Shown piece after piece: positions 26,928 to 36,393 of a stretch of DNA of 64,000 nt. This stretch comes from JBPBQZ01 sp050955105 (GTDB lineage Bacteria > Pseudomonadota > Gammaproteobacteria > Burkholderiales > Burkholderiaceae). Position numbers and translations under genes: made by a program. A model generated the notes under the pieces. That model did no database searches. It was not told the origin of the DNA and was given only the letters and a program-made list of their open reading frames with translations. Location of the stretch: positions 1 to 64,000 of the forward strand of contig JBPBQZ010000088.1 in the NCBI GenBank assembly GCA_050955105.1, in the 5' to 3' direction. The number at the start of each line of letters is the position of its first letter. Within the stretch, counting starts at the first letter, position 1.

Positions 26928-27638
26928 TCAATAATCGTCCAGCCGCTGCACCACGGTGGCATCGATCTGCATCGTGCTGTTCAAGCGCAGCAAGGTGCGG
27001 CCGTCTTCCTTCAACGGTATGCGTTCTTCGGAAGAGTAAGCCTTCTGCATCGCTGCCTCGTCGGCAAAACATAACCCCGCCAGACCATCGATCGGCAATT
27101 GTTCACGCGATACTTCCGCGCCATCGGCACCATAACGCTCGGTCACCAACTGCTGGGTATAACCGTCGACATGTGGCATTTTCTTGACGAAATCAGCGTG
27201 CCGGCCAAACCAATCACTACGAAACGTAGCCTGGTCGGCGGCCGCGCGTCCCAGCAGCATCACACGTTTGAAACCGCCCTTTTGCGCGCCGTTGTGCAGC
27301 GCAATCGGAATATTCGGCTCGGCGTCCAGCCAGAACATCAACTTGCCGTCGGGCAGCAGCTTTTCGATGTTCGTAACCGTGCGGCGCCGCACCGAAGCGG
27401 TGGCCGGCGCGCCCTTCAAATACACCTCGAGGATATAGTCGATATCGCCGACATTGGGCAGCACATCGGTCGGCGCTTTGTCGTCGGACATCGAGTCGGT
27501 CGGAATATGCCGGACCACGCGATTCACGTGAACGCTTTCGACGTTTTGAAGATCGCCCAGCAGGCCGCGCAACTGCCCTTTCAACTCGGCATGCTTGCCG
27601 GAACCGTTGCCGGCAATGGCCAGTATGGTGAGGAACAT
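26928..27638 (-). CDS. EthD-like dimeric alpha/beta-barrel protein
   Basis: A 236-residue protein with two ferredoxin-like halves; the second contains FRSDWFGRHADFVKKMPHVD and YTQQLVTER, the EthD signature of a W/H-containing helix followed by a strand. EthD-family proteins occur in catabolic clusters and some act as cyclases or accessory factors. The ATG at 27638 is chosen for the GGAAA seven bases upstream; a GTG 12 bases earlier is possible. It lies between the transporter binding protein and the hydratase genes in the same direction. The catalytic role is not known. Confidence 0.7.
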   Translation of the reverse strand: MFLTILAIAGNGSGKHAELKGQLRGLLGDLQNVESVHVNRVVRHIPTDSMSDDKAPTDVLPNVGDIDYILEVYLKGAPATASVRRRTVTNIEKLLPDGKLMFWLDAEPNIPIALHNGAQKGGFKRVMLLGRAAADQATFRSDWFGRHADFVKKMPHVDGYTQQLVTERYGADGAEVSREQLPIDGLAGLCFADEAAMQKAYSSEERIPLKEDGRTLLRLNSTMQIDATVVQRLDDY

Positions 27639-27729
27639 ATTGTTTTCCACAAAACGGGTTTGAGTAGATTCCCCGTAACAGGGAAACTGATGGCGCGAGC
27701 GTAAGCCGTTGCCATCAGCAAAAATCGAC

Positions 27730-28932
27730 TTACATTTTACAAAGCGGCGAAGCCGGCGGATAAATACTGGGACTGAAGGTGCGCTCGATCACCGGACGCA
27801 ACACTCCATTCACGGTTTTAACCACGCCGACGTAATTCGGAATTTCCAGCTGGTTATCTTTACGAACCTTCGATGAGCCGTAGATGGTCTCGACGGTACT
27901 GCCGGTCAATGCCTTGGCAATATCGCCCGGTTTGACGCTATGCGCCTTGCGCACGCCGTCGAACATCACTTCCATGCCGGCATAGACTTCGCCTTCGTTA
28001 TCGGTCGGCAAGCGATTGAATTTCTTTTGCCATGCGGCCACGAACGCCTTATTGCGTGGCGTATCGATTTCCGGACCGTAACCCAGATTGCCTTGTATGC
28101 CCGCGGTCGCATCGCCGGTCGCCTGCACCACATAATTCATGATCATTGCATGGCCGATAATGCGTTTGCTTTTCAGCAAGCCATATTGCTGCGCTTGCTT
28201 CACAAACGCGATCAGATCGCGGCCGACCAGCGCCACCCATACCGCTTGTGCCTTCGATGCCTTCAACTGCGCAATATACGGCGAGAAATCCGAGGTGTTC
28301 AATGGCGCGTAAAGACTCAGGTCAACACTCTTGCCAAGCGCCTTGGCGGTCTTGTTGAACGATTCCCCCGAATCGCGCCCCCAGACGAAATCACCGGCCA
28401 GCACGTCGAAATTGGTTTCCTTGAAGTCTTTCGCCCATTGCTGAATCATCGCCAGATCCATCGAATCGGACTGGTCGGTGCGGAAACTGCGCGGCTTGCA
28501 GCTGTCGCCGGTGAGCTTGTCCGACTTGGCCAGCGTCGCGAAATTGATCGCATCCCAGCGATCCAGATTCTGTGCGATGGCCAGATTGATGCCCGACGCG
28601 ACCGAACCGATCAGCAGGTTGTAGCCGCCCCGCGCCAGTTTCTCGGCAACCCGACGCCCCGCTTCCGGCGTGCCTTCATCGTCGCCCACTTGCGACAAGA
28701 CTTTGCGTCCGTCCACGCCGCCGTTGGCATTGGCTTCGTCGATGGCGAATTGAATTGCGCGCTGCGCCTCTTCGCCTTGCTGCTGCTCCACGCCGGATTG
28801 CGACGTGACGATGCCAACCCGCACTGGGTCCTTGCTTTGTGCGCTGGCAGCGCACGGCAGCGCCGCGCAAACCGCAGCGAGCGTGCTGATTTTCAAGATG
28901 GCCAGCGTGCGCTGGAAGTTGGTTGCAGTCAT
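27730..28932 (-). CDS. ABC transporter substrate-binding protein, branched-chain amino acid type
   Basis: A 400-residue periplasmic binding protein of the LivK/Peripla_BP_6 class. The start at 28932 is backed by AAGGAG; it gives a signal peptide ending CAASA before QSKDPVRVGIVTSQSG. Fold markers: EEAQRAIQFAIDEANANGGV, LLIGSVASGINLAIAQNLD, and FDVLAGDFVWGRDSGESFN. This subgroup commonly binds aromatic or other organic acids rather than amino acids. It is followed upstream in the operon by the livF-G-M-H genes and sets the substrate range of the importer. Confidence 0.92.
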   Translation of the reverse strand: MTATNFQRTLAILKISTLAAVCAALPCAASAQSKDPVRVGIVTSQSGVEQQQGEEAQRAIQFAIDEANANGGVDGRKVLSQVGDDEGTPEAGRRVAEKLARGGYNLLIGSVASGINLAIAQNLDRWDAINFATLAKSDKLTGDSCKPRSFRTDQSDSMDLAMIQQWAKDFKETNFDVLAGDFVWGRDSGESFNKTAKALGKSVDLSLYAPLNTSDFSPYIAQLKASKAQAVWVALVGRDLIAFVKQAQQYGLLKSKRIIGHAMIMNYVVQATGDATAGIQGNLGYGPEIDTPRNKAFVAAWQKKFNRLPTDNEGEVYAGMEVMFDGVRKAHSVKPGDIAKALTGSTVETIYGSSKVRKDNQLEIPNYVGVVKTVNGVLRPVIERTFSPSIYPPASPLCKM

Positions 28933-29037
28933 TGTCTCCGTCTCCTTTTTTTTGAGAGAGCCGGACATCGATAATCAAGCCGACTCTCGTGGCGGACATG
29001 GCACGCAAGCGGCCGCGTCCGCGGTGAAACCACACTG

Positions 29038-29742
29038 TCAAACCACCACGTGATTCTCCAGGTCACGCAGGCAATCCTGGCTATTCGAGACCGCGCCGGC
29101 AGCGATGATCGCGCCCTTGGCCATCGCGCAATAACGCTCGGCCACGCGCACCACCAGGCTCATATTTTGTTCAATCAACAGCAGCGCGGTGCCGTGCGCC
29201 GCCACATGATTGAAGATCTCGGCGAGCTGATCGACGATGACCGGCGCCAGGCCCTCGGTGGGCTCGTCCAGCAAGATCAAACGGGGGTTCGCCATCAGCG
29301 CCCGTCCGACCGCCAGCATCTGTTGTTGACCGCCGGATAGCGCCGTACCCGGCGTATGCGCGCGCTCGCCCAGAATCGGAAACAGCTCATAGATCTTCGG
29401 CACAGTCCACAATCCGCGGCGCCCCACCGCGCTACCCAACACGAGATTCTCTTCCACCGTGAGGTTGGCGACGATGCGCCGCCCTTGCGGCACCACGGCC
29501 ACGCCGTGTTGTGCCGCCATATAGGGTCGTGGCCGCTTCAATGTGTGGTCGCCGAGCTGAATGTGGCCGCCACGCAGCGTCGCCAGCCCGGTAATAGCGT
29601 TGACCACGGTGGTCTTGCCCACGCCATTGCGGCCGATCAGCGCCAGCCGTTCGCCCTCTTGAATGGTCAGATCCAGATCGTGCAGGATATGCGCGGCGCC
29701 ATAAAACGCATTCACCTGCTCCAATCGCAGTAATGCGCTCAT
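29038..29742 (-). CDS. livF: ABC transporter ATP-binding protein LivF-like
   Basis: A 234-residue ATPase. Walker A GRNGVGKTT, Q-loop region VPQGRRIVANLTVEENL, signature LSGGQQQML and Walker B LILLDEP are all present. VPQGR and EGLAP are LivF-type marks. It overlaps livG by four bases. It powers import together with the other Liv-type subunits of this operon. Confidence 0.93.
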   Translation of the reverse strand: MSALLRLEQVNAFYGAAHILHDLDLTIQEGERLALIGRNGVGKTTVVNAITGLATLRGGHIQLGDHTLKRPRPYMAAQHGVAVVPQGRRIVANLTVEENLVLGSAVGRRGLWTVPKIYELFPILGERAHTPGTALSGGQQQMLAVGRALMANPRLILLDEPTEGLAPVIVDQLAEIFNHVAAHGTALLLIEQNMSLVVRVAERYCAMAKGAIIAAGAVSNSQDCLRDLENHVVV

Positions 29743-30458
29743 GCGGCGCTCCCCAGATAGGCTTCGCGCACCCGCGGATCAGCCCGCACCGTGGCCGGAT
29801 CGCCGGCCGCGATCACGCGCCCCAGTTCGAACACCGTGACCACATCGGAGATGCCGAACACCACATCCATATCGTGTTCGACCAGCAGCACCGACACGTC
29901 CCAGCGCGCGGTAAGCGCTTTCAGATGTACGGCCAGGTCTTGCGACTCGCGCACGCTTAAGCCCGCCATCGGTTCGTCGAGTAACAACACGCGCGGCCGT
30001 CCTACCAAGGCCAACGCCAGATCGAGGCGCCGCTGTTCGCCATAGCCCAAGTCTTCGGCGGCAACATCGGCCAGTGCCATCAGATCGAGCTCCTGCAATA
30101 CCGCTTTGGCGTCCGCGGCCGAGTCGGCCACACCCATCTTGTGCGATGCCAGTTCCACTTGCTTGTAGACCGACATCAGCGCGAACACGCTGGTGCGCTG
30201 AAAACTGCGCGACAAGCCACGTCGGCGGCGCTCCACCACGCCCAGTCGCGACACGTCTTCACCGCCCAGCGACACGCGTCCGCGCGTCAGCTTCTGGCGG
30301 CCGGTAATGGCATCGATCACCGTCGATTTGCCGGCGCCGTTCGGCCCGATCAGCCCGCGAATCTGCCCGCGCTCAAGAGTGAGCGAGACACCATCGACGG
30401 CCTTGATGCCGCCGTAGTGAATCGCCACATCCTCGGCCTGCAAAACGAAGTCGCTCAT
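29739..30458 (-). CDS. livG: ABC transporter ATP-binding protein LivG-like
   Basis: A 239-residue ATPase. Walker A GPNGAGKST, signature LGYGEQRRLDLALAL (LivG form) and Walker B VLLLDEP are seen, with the SFQRTSVFALMSV stretch typical of LivG Q-loops. An in-frame extension upstream has no family similarity, so the ATG at 30458 is used. It starts 13 bases after livM stops and overlaps livF. Confidence 0.93.
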   Translation of the reverse strand: MSDFVLQAEDVAIHYGGIKAVDGVSLTLERGQIRGLIGPNGAGKSTVIDAITGRQKLTRGRVSLGGEDVSRLGVVERRRRGLSRSFQRTSVFALMSVYKQVELASHKMGVADSAADAKAVLQELDLMALADVAAEDLGYGEQRRLDLALALVGRPRVLLLDEPMAGLSVRESQDLAVHLKALTARWDVSVLLVEHDMDVVFGISDVVTVFELGRVIAAGDPATVRADPRVREAYLGSAA

Positions 30459-30471
30459 CCTGGTGATGCTC

Positions 30472-31470
30472 CTAGCCGTGCCGGCTGGCACCTGGCGCCG
30501 CGACTTCACGCGCGCGGCTGCGGGCCGCTTTCGGCCGCAGCCAGTGTTGCAGCAAGCCGGCAATGCCGGTAGGTGAAAAGACAATGACCGCGATCAACGC
30601 TATCCCGAAAATCGCCATCCAGTGATCGGCGAAGTCGCCGAGAATATCCTTGGCGAAAAAATAGATGACCGCGCCCAGCGCCGGCCCCCACAGGGTTTTG
30701 TAGCCACCGATCACGACCATCATCAGCGCGACGCCGGAAACGCTCCAGTCGAGGCTTTCGGGCGAGACGAAACCGGTGTTGAGTGCCGACAGCAGGCCGG
30801 CCACGGCCGTAACAGTGGCTGACAAGGCATACACCGCGGCGCGCGGCCACAGTGTGCGAATGCCGATAAAGCGCGCGCGCTCTTCGTTGTCACGGGTGGC
30901 TTCGGTGATGCCGCCGAAACGGCCGCGCAGCAGCAGGAACAGCAGCACGATCACCGCCAGCAGCGTGCACCAGCACACCAGGAAGATCGTCACCGGTTGC
31001 AGCAACTGCGCCTGCGGCACGCCGAACAGGGTGGCCGGCCATTGAATGTTCAAACCATCGGCACCGCCCGTCAGGCCGCGCGAGCGCGATGCCGTCAGGT
31101 AGATCATCTGGCCGATCGCCAGCGTCAGCATGCTGAAAGCCACGCCGGGCACGCGCACGATGATCAGCCCGATCACGAACGCGGCTACTGCGGTGATGAG
31201 CAAGGTTGCCAGCATCGCCACTTCGGCCGGCATCAGGTTCAACTGCATCAAGATGCCCACGATATAGCCGGAGCAGCCAAAATACAGCGCATGGCCAAAG
31301 CTCACCATACCGTTCTGCCGGAGCAGCACGCCCACGCCCAACGCGAACACCGCATAGATGATGGCCTGCGTCAGCAATGACAACATCGTCGACGAGCTCA
31401 CACCGAACGCTACCGCCGCCCCCGCCAGCAGGGCGATGACCAAACTGAGCCCCATCCATTTGAATGACAT
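30472..31470 (-). CDS. livM: ABC transporter permease LivM-like
   Basis: A 332-residue inner membrane permease with nine or ten helices. Family blocks: YAVFALGVGVLLRQNGMVSF, GHALYFGCSGYIVG, RVPGVAFSMLTLAIGQMIY and GGADGLNI. The coupling-helix region FIGIRTLWPRAAVYALSA is present. The C terminus is basic (RPKAARSRAREV). It is part of a complete Liv-type importer with the preceding livH. Confidence 0.92.
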   Translation of the reverse strand: MSFKWMGLSLVIALLAGAAVAFGVSSSTMLSLLTQAIIYAVFALGVGVLLRQNGMVSFGHALYFGCSGYIVGILMQLNLMPAEVAMLATLLITAVAAFVIGLIIVRVPGVAFSMLTLAIGQMIYLTASRSRGLTGGADGLNIQWPATLFGVPQAQLLQPVTIFLVCWCTLLAVIVLLFLLLRGRFGGITEATRDNEERARFIGIRTLWPRAAVYALSATVTAVAGLLSALNTGFVSPESLDWSVSGVALMMVVIGGYKTLWGPALGAVIYFFAKDILGDFADHWMAIFGIALIAVIVFSPTGIAGLLQHWLRPKAARSRAREVAAPGASRHG

Positions 31471-31500
31471 GCTGCGTCCCTTGCCTTTAGCTCGGCGCGT

Positions 31501-32352
31501 TCAAGTGCGGCTGCCGGAAAAACCGTACGGCTTCCATACCAGCACTACCACCATCAAGATAAACGGCAGGATGGATGCCATGCCCGGAAGATATACCGCG
31601 CCCAACGCTTGCAGCATACCCAGCACCAGCGCCGCGACGAATGCGCCGGCCAGCGAGCCCAGACCGCCGATCACCACCACCACGAAGGAATCGATGATCA
31701 CGTCGCTGCTCATCGAAGGCGACAGCGACAGGAATGGCGCCGCCACGACGCCGGCCAGTCCTGCCAGCGCGGTGCCCAGACCGACCACACCGGCGCTCAG
31801 CACATCGGTGTTCACCCCTTGCAAGGCGGTAGTGGTCGGATCGGTACTGGCGGCGCGCACGAACAAGCCTAATTTCGAGAAACGCAGCCACAGGCTCAAA
31901 CCCAATGCCACCAGCAAGCCGATGCCGATCACCAACAAGCGGTAGGCCGGCACCGCGGCACCGAACAACGTGATGGTAACGTTCAGCGCATCCGGCGTGG
32001 ACACCGACAGGTTGCTCTTGCCCCACACCGTCTGCACGAAGTCTTCGATGATCAGCAGCAAGCCGAAAGTCACCAGGATCACGGTTAGCGGATCGCGATC
32101 CTGCAACAGGCGAAAGCCATAGCGATCGAGCAATACGCCAATGCAGGCCATCGCGGCGGGCGCCGCCACCAGCGCTACCCAGAAGTTGGTACGCAAGGCA
32201 ATTGAATAGCCGATGTAGGCGCCCAGCATATACAGCGAACCATGCGCGAAATTCACGACGCGGCGCAAACCGTAGATCAATGCGAGCCCCGAGCACATGA
32301 CGATCAACAGCGCGCCATGCACCAGGCCATTGAACACATAGATGAACATCAA
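31501..32352 (-). CDS. livH: ABC transporter permease LivH-like
   Basis: A 283-residue inner membrane permease with about eight helices. Markers: GLVHGALLIVMCSGLALIYG, RVVNFAHGSLYMLGAYIGYS, GLGTALAGLAGVVAAPFLSL and VVVIGGLGSLAGAFVAALVL. GGAG precedes the ATG. It lies 39 bases downstream of the flavin dehydrogenase gene and 30 bases ahead of livM. Confidence 0.92.
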   Translation of the reverse strand: MMFIYVFNGLVHGALLIVMCSGLALIYGLRRVVNFAHGSLYMLGAYIGYSIALRTNFWVALVAAPAAMACIGVLLDRYGFRLLQDRDPLTVILVTFGLLLIIEDFVQTVWGKSNLSVSTPDALNVTITLFGAAVPAYRLLVIGIGLLVALGLSLWLRFSKLGLFVRAASTDPTTTALQGVNTDVLSAGVVGLGTALAGLAGVVAAPFLSLSPSMSSDVIIDSFVVVVIGGLGSLAGAFVAALVLGMLQALGAVYLPGMASILPFILMVVVLVWKPYGFSGSRT

Positions 32353-32391
32353 GGTCTCCTTGCCGCGCCGTCAGGTCTCATGCCCTTCGCC

Positions 32392-34218
32392 TCATACCCG
32401 TGTCTCGCGATCTGCCGCGGCAGCGGCGCCGAGCTCGACGCCAACAGGCGTTCGAGCGACCGCCGGCAGGCTCACGCCGGCCGCGGCAATGCGCTTGGCC
32501 GTGGCATAGCCGAAGGTCATGCAAGGCCCCAGCGTAATGCCGCCGCCCGGATAATTGCCGCCCATGATACTGGCGCGATCGTTGCCCACTGCATACAAGC
32601 CGTGAATGACTTGTCCGGCGTCGTCGATCACCTCACCCACCGCACTGGTCTTGATGCCGTCGAAGCTGCCGAGATCGCCCACCACCACCTTGACCGCGTA
32701 GAACGGACCCTTCTCGATGGGCGCGACATTCGGGTTCGGTTGCTGCGCCGGGTCTCCCAGATAGCGGTTGAATGCCGTGCTGCCGCGTCCGAACTGCAAG
32801 TCCACGCCACGCCGCGCGCCTTCATTGAACTCGCGCACGGTTTGTTCGAGCGCCTGCGCGTCCAGACCGGCATGCGCGGCCAGCTCGCTCAGCGTGCGCC
32901 CTTTCAGCAGATAGCCGCTACGTAGATACGAACCGAGCGGCACCGGTGCCGGCTTCGCATAACCGAGCCCATATTTGCGCAGCGTCGCGTGGTCGCATAC
33001 CAGCCACATCGCCGTTTCGGCCTCACCCTCGCAGGCCGCGATCATCGCCGCACCGACGTCGTGATACGAATTGGCCTCGTTGGTAAAGCGTCGGCCGTTG
33101 CGCTTGACGCCGATAATGCCTGGCTTATAGCGATCTTGCAGATGCGGAAACACTCCGAAACGGCCGCCGCCCAGCGGTACCTTCGAGCAGGGAATCCAGG
33201 CCGAGGCGTTGTCGTAGCGGATATCGACCTTGCCGCCGACGCTTTCCGCCAGGCGCGTACCGTCGCCTGTATTGCTGGTCGGCACCGGCGACAGATGTTC
33301 GCCGCCGCGCCGCAAGTGCGGATAGATTTTTTTGATACGCTCCACATCCTGTGAAAAACCGCCGCAGGCCAATACAACGCCGCGGCGTGCCGTGACCCGC
33401 ACGGTGGCGCCGTCGCGCTCGACTAACGCGCCGGTCACGCCGTGATGCTCGGTGATGAGTTTTTTCACCGGGCTGGAGGTCCAGATAGGAATATCGAGAT
33501 CGAACGCCGACTTCGCCAGCCGCGCTGCCAGCGCATTGCCGCTCGTCACATGGATGCCGCGCCGATAGACGGCGGTTTCCAGCAGATGCACGGTCAATCG
33601 CTTGAGCACGTAGCGGAACGACTTGAACGACTTGGTGGCGTTGAAGAAATGCTTGAGGTCTTCGTTCGAGGAATTGAACATCATGCCAATAAAGGTGATG
33701 GTGTTCAACGGCCGCCGCAGCCGCGCCATATTCTGGCCCAGCGCGCGGATATCGAAAGGCTTGGCCATGATCGAGCGGCCCACGTTCACGCCGCCCGGCA
33801 CATCCGGGTGATAGTCGGGCAACGCCGACGGCGTGAATTTCACGCTGGTCTCGCGCTCGAACCACTCGACCATTTCCGGACCGTTGTCGAGAAAGGTCTT
33901 GACCGCCGCCGCATCGTAGAACGCGCCGGCCTCATGCTTCATATAAGTCTCGACAGCGGCGCGGCTGTCGGCCTCGCCGTTGCCTTGCACCGCCTGCCCG
34001 AAGCCGCTGCCCGGCACCCACAGCACGCCGCCTGAAAACGCCGTGGTGCCGCCGAACACTGCTTCCTTCTCCGCGACGATCACGTCGAGACCATGCGCTT
34101 TCGCGGTCACTGCGGTGCTTAGGCCCGCCGCGCCCGAGCCGATCACCAGCAGATCGCAAATTACCTCACTGGCGCTGCTAGCCCGAGGCCCCGGGGGCTG
34201 CGCTACATGCTGACTCAT
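32392..34218 (-). CDS. FAD-dependent dehydrogenase, 3-ketosteroid delta1-dehydrogenase / fumarate reductase type
   Basis: A 608-residue flavoprotein of the FAD_binding_2 family. The dinucleotide fold is at the N terminus: DLLVIGSGAAGLSTAVTAKA (GSGAAG, 28-33), then VIVAEKEAVFGGTTAFSGGV with the WVPG that follows, typical of KstD-like enzymes. The C-terminal FAD block is ALYAVGNDRASIMGGNYPGG and GITLGPCMTFGYATAKRIA. KstD relatives introduce a C=C next to a carbonyl in ring substrates; here the ring or chain substrate is unknown. Between SDR and transporter in the operon, it is a plausible oxidation step. Confidence 0.87.
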   Translation of the reverse strand: MSQHVAQPPGPRASSASEVICDLLVIGSGAAGLSTAVTAKAHGLDVIVAEKEAVFGGTTAFSGGVLWVPGSGFGQAVQGNGEADSRAAVETYMKHEAGAFYDAAAVKTFLDNGPEMVEWFERETSVKFTPSALPDYHPDVPGGVNVGRSIMAKPFDIRALGQNMARLRRPLNTITFIGMMFNSSNEDLKHFFNATKSFKSFRYVLKRLTVHLLETAVYRRGIHVTSGNALAARLAKSAFDLDIPIWTSSPVKKLITEHHGVTGALVERDGATVRVTARRGVVLACGGFSQDVERIKKIYPHLRRGGEHLSPVPTSNTGDGTRLAESVGGKVDIRYDNASAWIPCSKVPLGGGRFGVFPHLQDRYKPGIIGVKRNGRRFTNEANSYHDVGAAMIAACEGEAETAMWLVCDHATLRKYGLGYAKPAPVPLGSYLRSGYLLKGRTLSELAAHAGLDAQALEQTVREFNEGARRGVDLQFGRGSTAFNRYLGDPAQQPNPNVAPIEKGPFYAVKVVVGDLGSFDGIKTSAVGEVIDDAGQVIHGLYAVGNDRASIMGGNYPGGGITLGPCMTFGYATAKRIAAAGVSLPAVARTPVGVELGAAAAADRETRV

Positions 34219-34293
34219 ATGCGCCTTCTCAAATTCTTCGTCTCAAAAATGGATGGCCGACGCGGCGGCCATGTACCGGAACCGCTGGCAAGC

Positions 34294-35121
34294 TCAGGTG
34301 GCGTTGAAGCCGGGACGCGGCACCATGTCCATCACCATATTGTCGAGCCCGCCGTCCACCATCAGTTCGGCACCATTCACATAGTCGGCGCGCTCGCTGG
34401 CCAGGAACACCACGGCGTTGGCAATATCGACCGGCACACCCACGCGGCGGCTGGCCGTGACCGCGGCGCGGCGTTCCTCGAAGCCGGGTTGCTCGTAAAA
34501 CTTTTCCGACAAGGCGGTTTTGATCATGCCCGGACACACCGCATTGCTGCGTACGCCGGAAGGACCCCATTCCACCGCCATCTGTTTAGACAGCAAGCGC
34601 ACGCCGGCTTTGCTGGCGCTGTACGAGCCACTCCCGGTCTGCGGGTTTGACCCGGCAATCGACGCGATGTGCACGATGCTGCCGTGCTTGGCCTCGAGCA
34701 TGTCGCGGCCGAACTCGCGCGCACACAACAAGTAGCCGGTAAGGTTCACCGACAACACAAAATTCCAGTCATCGAGCGACACGCTCTGCAGGCTGCCGGC
34801 ACGCAACAAGCCGGCGTTGTTCACCAATACCGAGCAGGCGCCCAGTTCGCTGCGCACCGCCGCGGCAGCTTGCTTGACCGCCGCTTCTTTCGAGGTGTCG
34901 CACGCCACCGCGATCGCCATCGCGCCTTGTTCACGCAAGCCGTCGGCCACGCGCTTGGCGGCGTCGCCGTTCAAGTCGACCAAGGCGACGTGCGCGCCGA
35001 CTGCCGCCAGCGCCTGCGCCGTGGCGGCGCCAATACCGCTGCCCGCGCCCGTCACCACGCATACCTTGCCGCGCAGACCCAACCAGTTATCCGCTCCGCC
35101 GCCAACGCCTGCTGTACTCAT
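34294..35121 (-). CDS. Short-chain dehydrogenase/reductase of the catabolic operon
   Basis: A 275-residue SDR with TGAGSGIG (about 24-31), NNAGLL, the Ser in HIASIAGS and YSASK, and the C-terminal ERADYVNGAELMVDGGLDNM. DLN after the second strand indicates NAD. Same direction as its neighbours, 84 bases after the ketopantoate-reductase-like gene and 75 before the flavin dehydrogenase. It probably oxidises a hydroxyl intermediate, for example a hydroxyacyl-CoA made by the MaoC pair; inference only. Confidence 0.88.
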   Translation of the reverse strand: MSTAGVGGGADNWLGLRGKVCVVTGAGSGIGAATAQALAAVGAHVALVDLNGDAAKRVADGLREQGAMAIAVACDTSKEAAVKQAAAAVRSELGACSVLVNNAGLLRAGSLQSVSLDDWNFVLSVNLTGYLLCAREFGRDMLEAKHGSIVHIASIAGSNPQTGSGSYSASKAGVRLLSKQMAVEWGPSGVRSNAVCPGMIKTALSEKFYEQPGFEERRAAVTASRRVGVPVDIANAVVFLASERADYVNGAELMVDGGLDNMVMDMVPRPGFNAT

Positions 35122-35205
35122 AACCCGCTCCCTTGAATATTGAGATATCTAGCGTGCGCGGCCGCGCATCGGCGACCCGCATCGCTTGACGGGACCGACC
35201 AGCAA

Positions 35206-36225
35206 TCAGTCGATCAGTAAATGAACATTGTCGGGCTGCGGCACCAGCTCGCCCGACCAGATCTTGCCGGTGAGCGCCACCACGCGCTCGTTATAAGGCG
35301 TGGCAATGCCATGTCGTGCGCCGTATGCGGCCACCAGACCGTTCACGTCATCGACTTCCGAATACCGGCCCTTCAAATGATCTTGATAGACGGCGCTGCG
35401 GGCCGCCGGTCCGATATGGTCGATGATGGTATCGACCAGCTTCCTTGCGACGACGTCGGGCGCGCCTTGCAGTTCCGCCGCACTGAGGCCGAACACCGCT
35501 TGTATCGGCTGACCGCAGGCCTGCGCCACGGCAATCGCCTCGGTGCCGATCGCCGCGGCCGCCTGACGCAAGCCGGGCAACTCGAAAGCGCTTTTGATCT
35601 GCATGCCCAACAGCGCGGTAGGTCCCAAGATGACCGCGTTCGCGATCAGCTTGGTCCACTTGCCGGCGTTCACGTCGTCGAGCAGCGACACCCGCGCGCC
35701 CAGTCGCAGCAGTTCGGCGACCTCCTCCAGACGCGGCACGACCGCCGCGTCGTAGGCACCCAAGCCGAACCAGGTTTTACCCGGCGGCGTATGCCGCACC
35801 AGCACGCCCGGCTCGAATACCTCAGCCGCCAGCTCCACCACACAGCCCACCACGCGTGCACGACCCACCGCTGCGATGATTTCCTCGTCGCACAGCGAAT
35901 TCTGCAAGCCGATCACGAGCGCGTCGGGCGCCAGGTGACGTTTGATCAGTTCGGCGGTCCAGCGCGTGTCATAGGCTTTCACGCCGATCATGACCACGTC
36001 GAACTGCGCGCGGCATTCCGCCAACTCGCACAGATGCAACGCAGGTATCGCTGCGCGCGTCGTGCCGCCGTCCACGCTGACTTGCAGGCCGTTTTGGCGG
36101 ATCGCCTCGACGTGCGCTGGCCATTGGTCGATCAGCGTGACATCGAGGCCCGCCTGCGCCATACACGCCGCGGCGCTCGCGCCAATTGCGCCGCTGCCCA
36201 ATACCGCAATTTTTTTGGCTTTCAT
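35206..36225 (-). CDS. Ketopantoate reductase (ApbA/PanE) family oxidoreductase
   Basis: A 339-residue NADP-type 2-ketoacid reductase relative. N-terminal GSGAIG in KIAVLGSGAIGASAAACM, the middle Lys in VNAGKWTKLIANAV, and the C-terminal KGRYSEVDDVNGLVAAYG (SElDxlnG signature) are the PanE family marks. Its place as first gene of a catabolic operon, not next to pantothenate genes, argues for a role other than pantothenate synthesis. The start at 36225 follows GGAGACG; the open frame upstream is non-coding in character and covers the regulatory spacer. Confidence 0.85.
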   Translation of the reverse strand: MKAKKIAVLGSGAIGASAAACMAQAGLDVTLIDQWPAHVEAIRQNGLQVSVDGGTTRAAIPALHLCELAECRAQFDVVMIGVKAYDTRWTAELIKRHLAPDALVIGLQNSLCDEEIIAAVGRARVVGCVVELAAEVFEPGVLVRHTPPGKTWFGLGAYDAAVVPRLEEVAELLRLGARVSLLDDVNAGKWTKLIANAVILGPTALLGMQIKSAFELPGLRQAAAAIGTEAIAVAQACGQPIQAVFGLSAAELQGAPDVVARKLVDTIIDHIGPAARSAVYQDHLKGRYSEVDDVNGLVAAYGARHGIATPYNERVVALTGKIWSGELVPQPDNVHLLID

Positions 36226-36257
36226 GGACCGCTCGTCTCCTGCACGCCCAGGTCGTT

Positions 36258-36277
36258 TGACGTTAGGGGAAACGTCA
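36258..36277. promoter_or_regulatory. Perfect inverted repeat 1 in the TetR/operon spacer
   Basis: TGACGTT-AGGGGA-AACGTCA, arms of seven with a six-base spacer, 33 bases upstream of the leftward operon. Candidate operator for the divergent TetR regulator. Confidence 0.55.
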
Positions 36278-36299
36278 TGGGGAGTGCGATTTTGTGACG

Positions 36300-36320
36300 C
36301 TCGTATCCTAACTGTACGAG
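36300..36320. promoter_or_regulatory. Perfect inverted repeat 2 in the TetR/operon spacer
   Basis: CTCGTA-N9-TACGAG, arms of six, centred about midway between the two divergent start codons. Second candidate operator, of a size usual for TetR dimers. Confidence 0.55.
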
Positions 36321-36393
36321 TGACCAAGTTTATCTGGGGTTTTCCCTAGAAACCGTGCCGGAAGCCCGAGTTTTCCTGTAGATAACTGTACAC

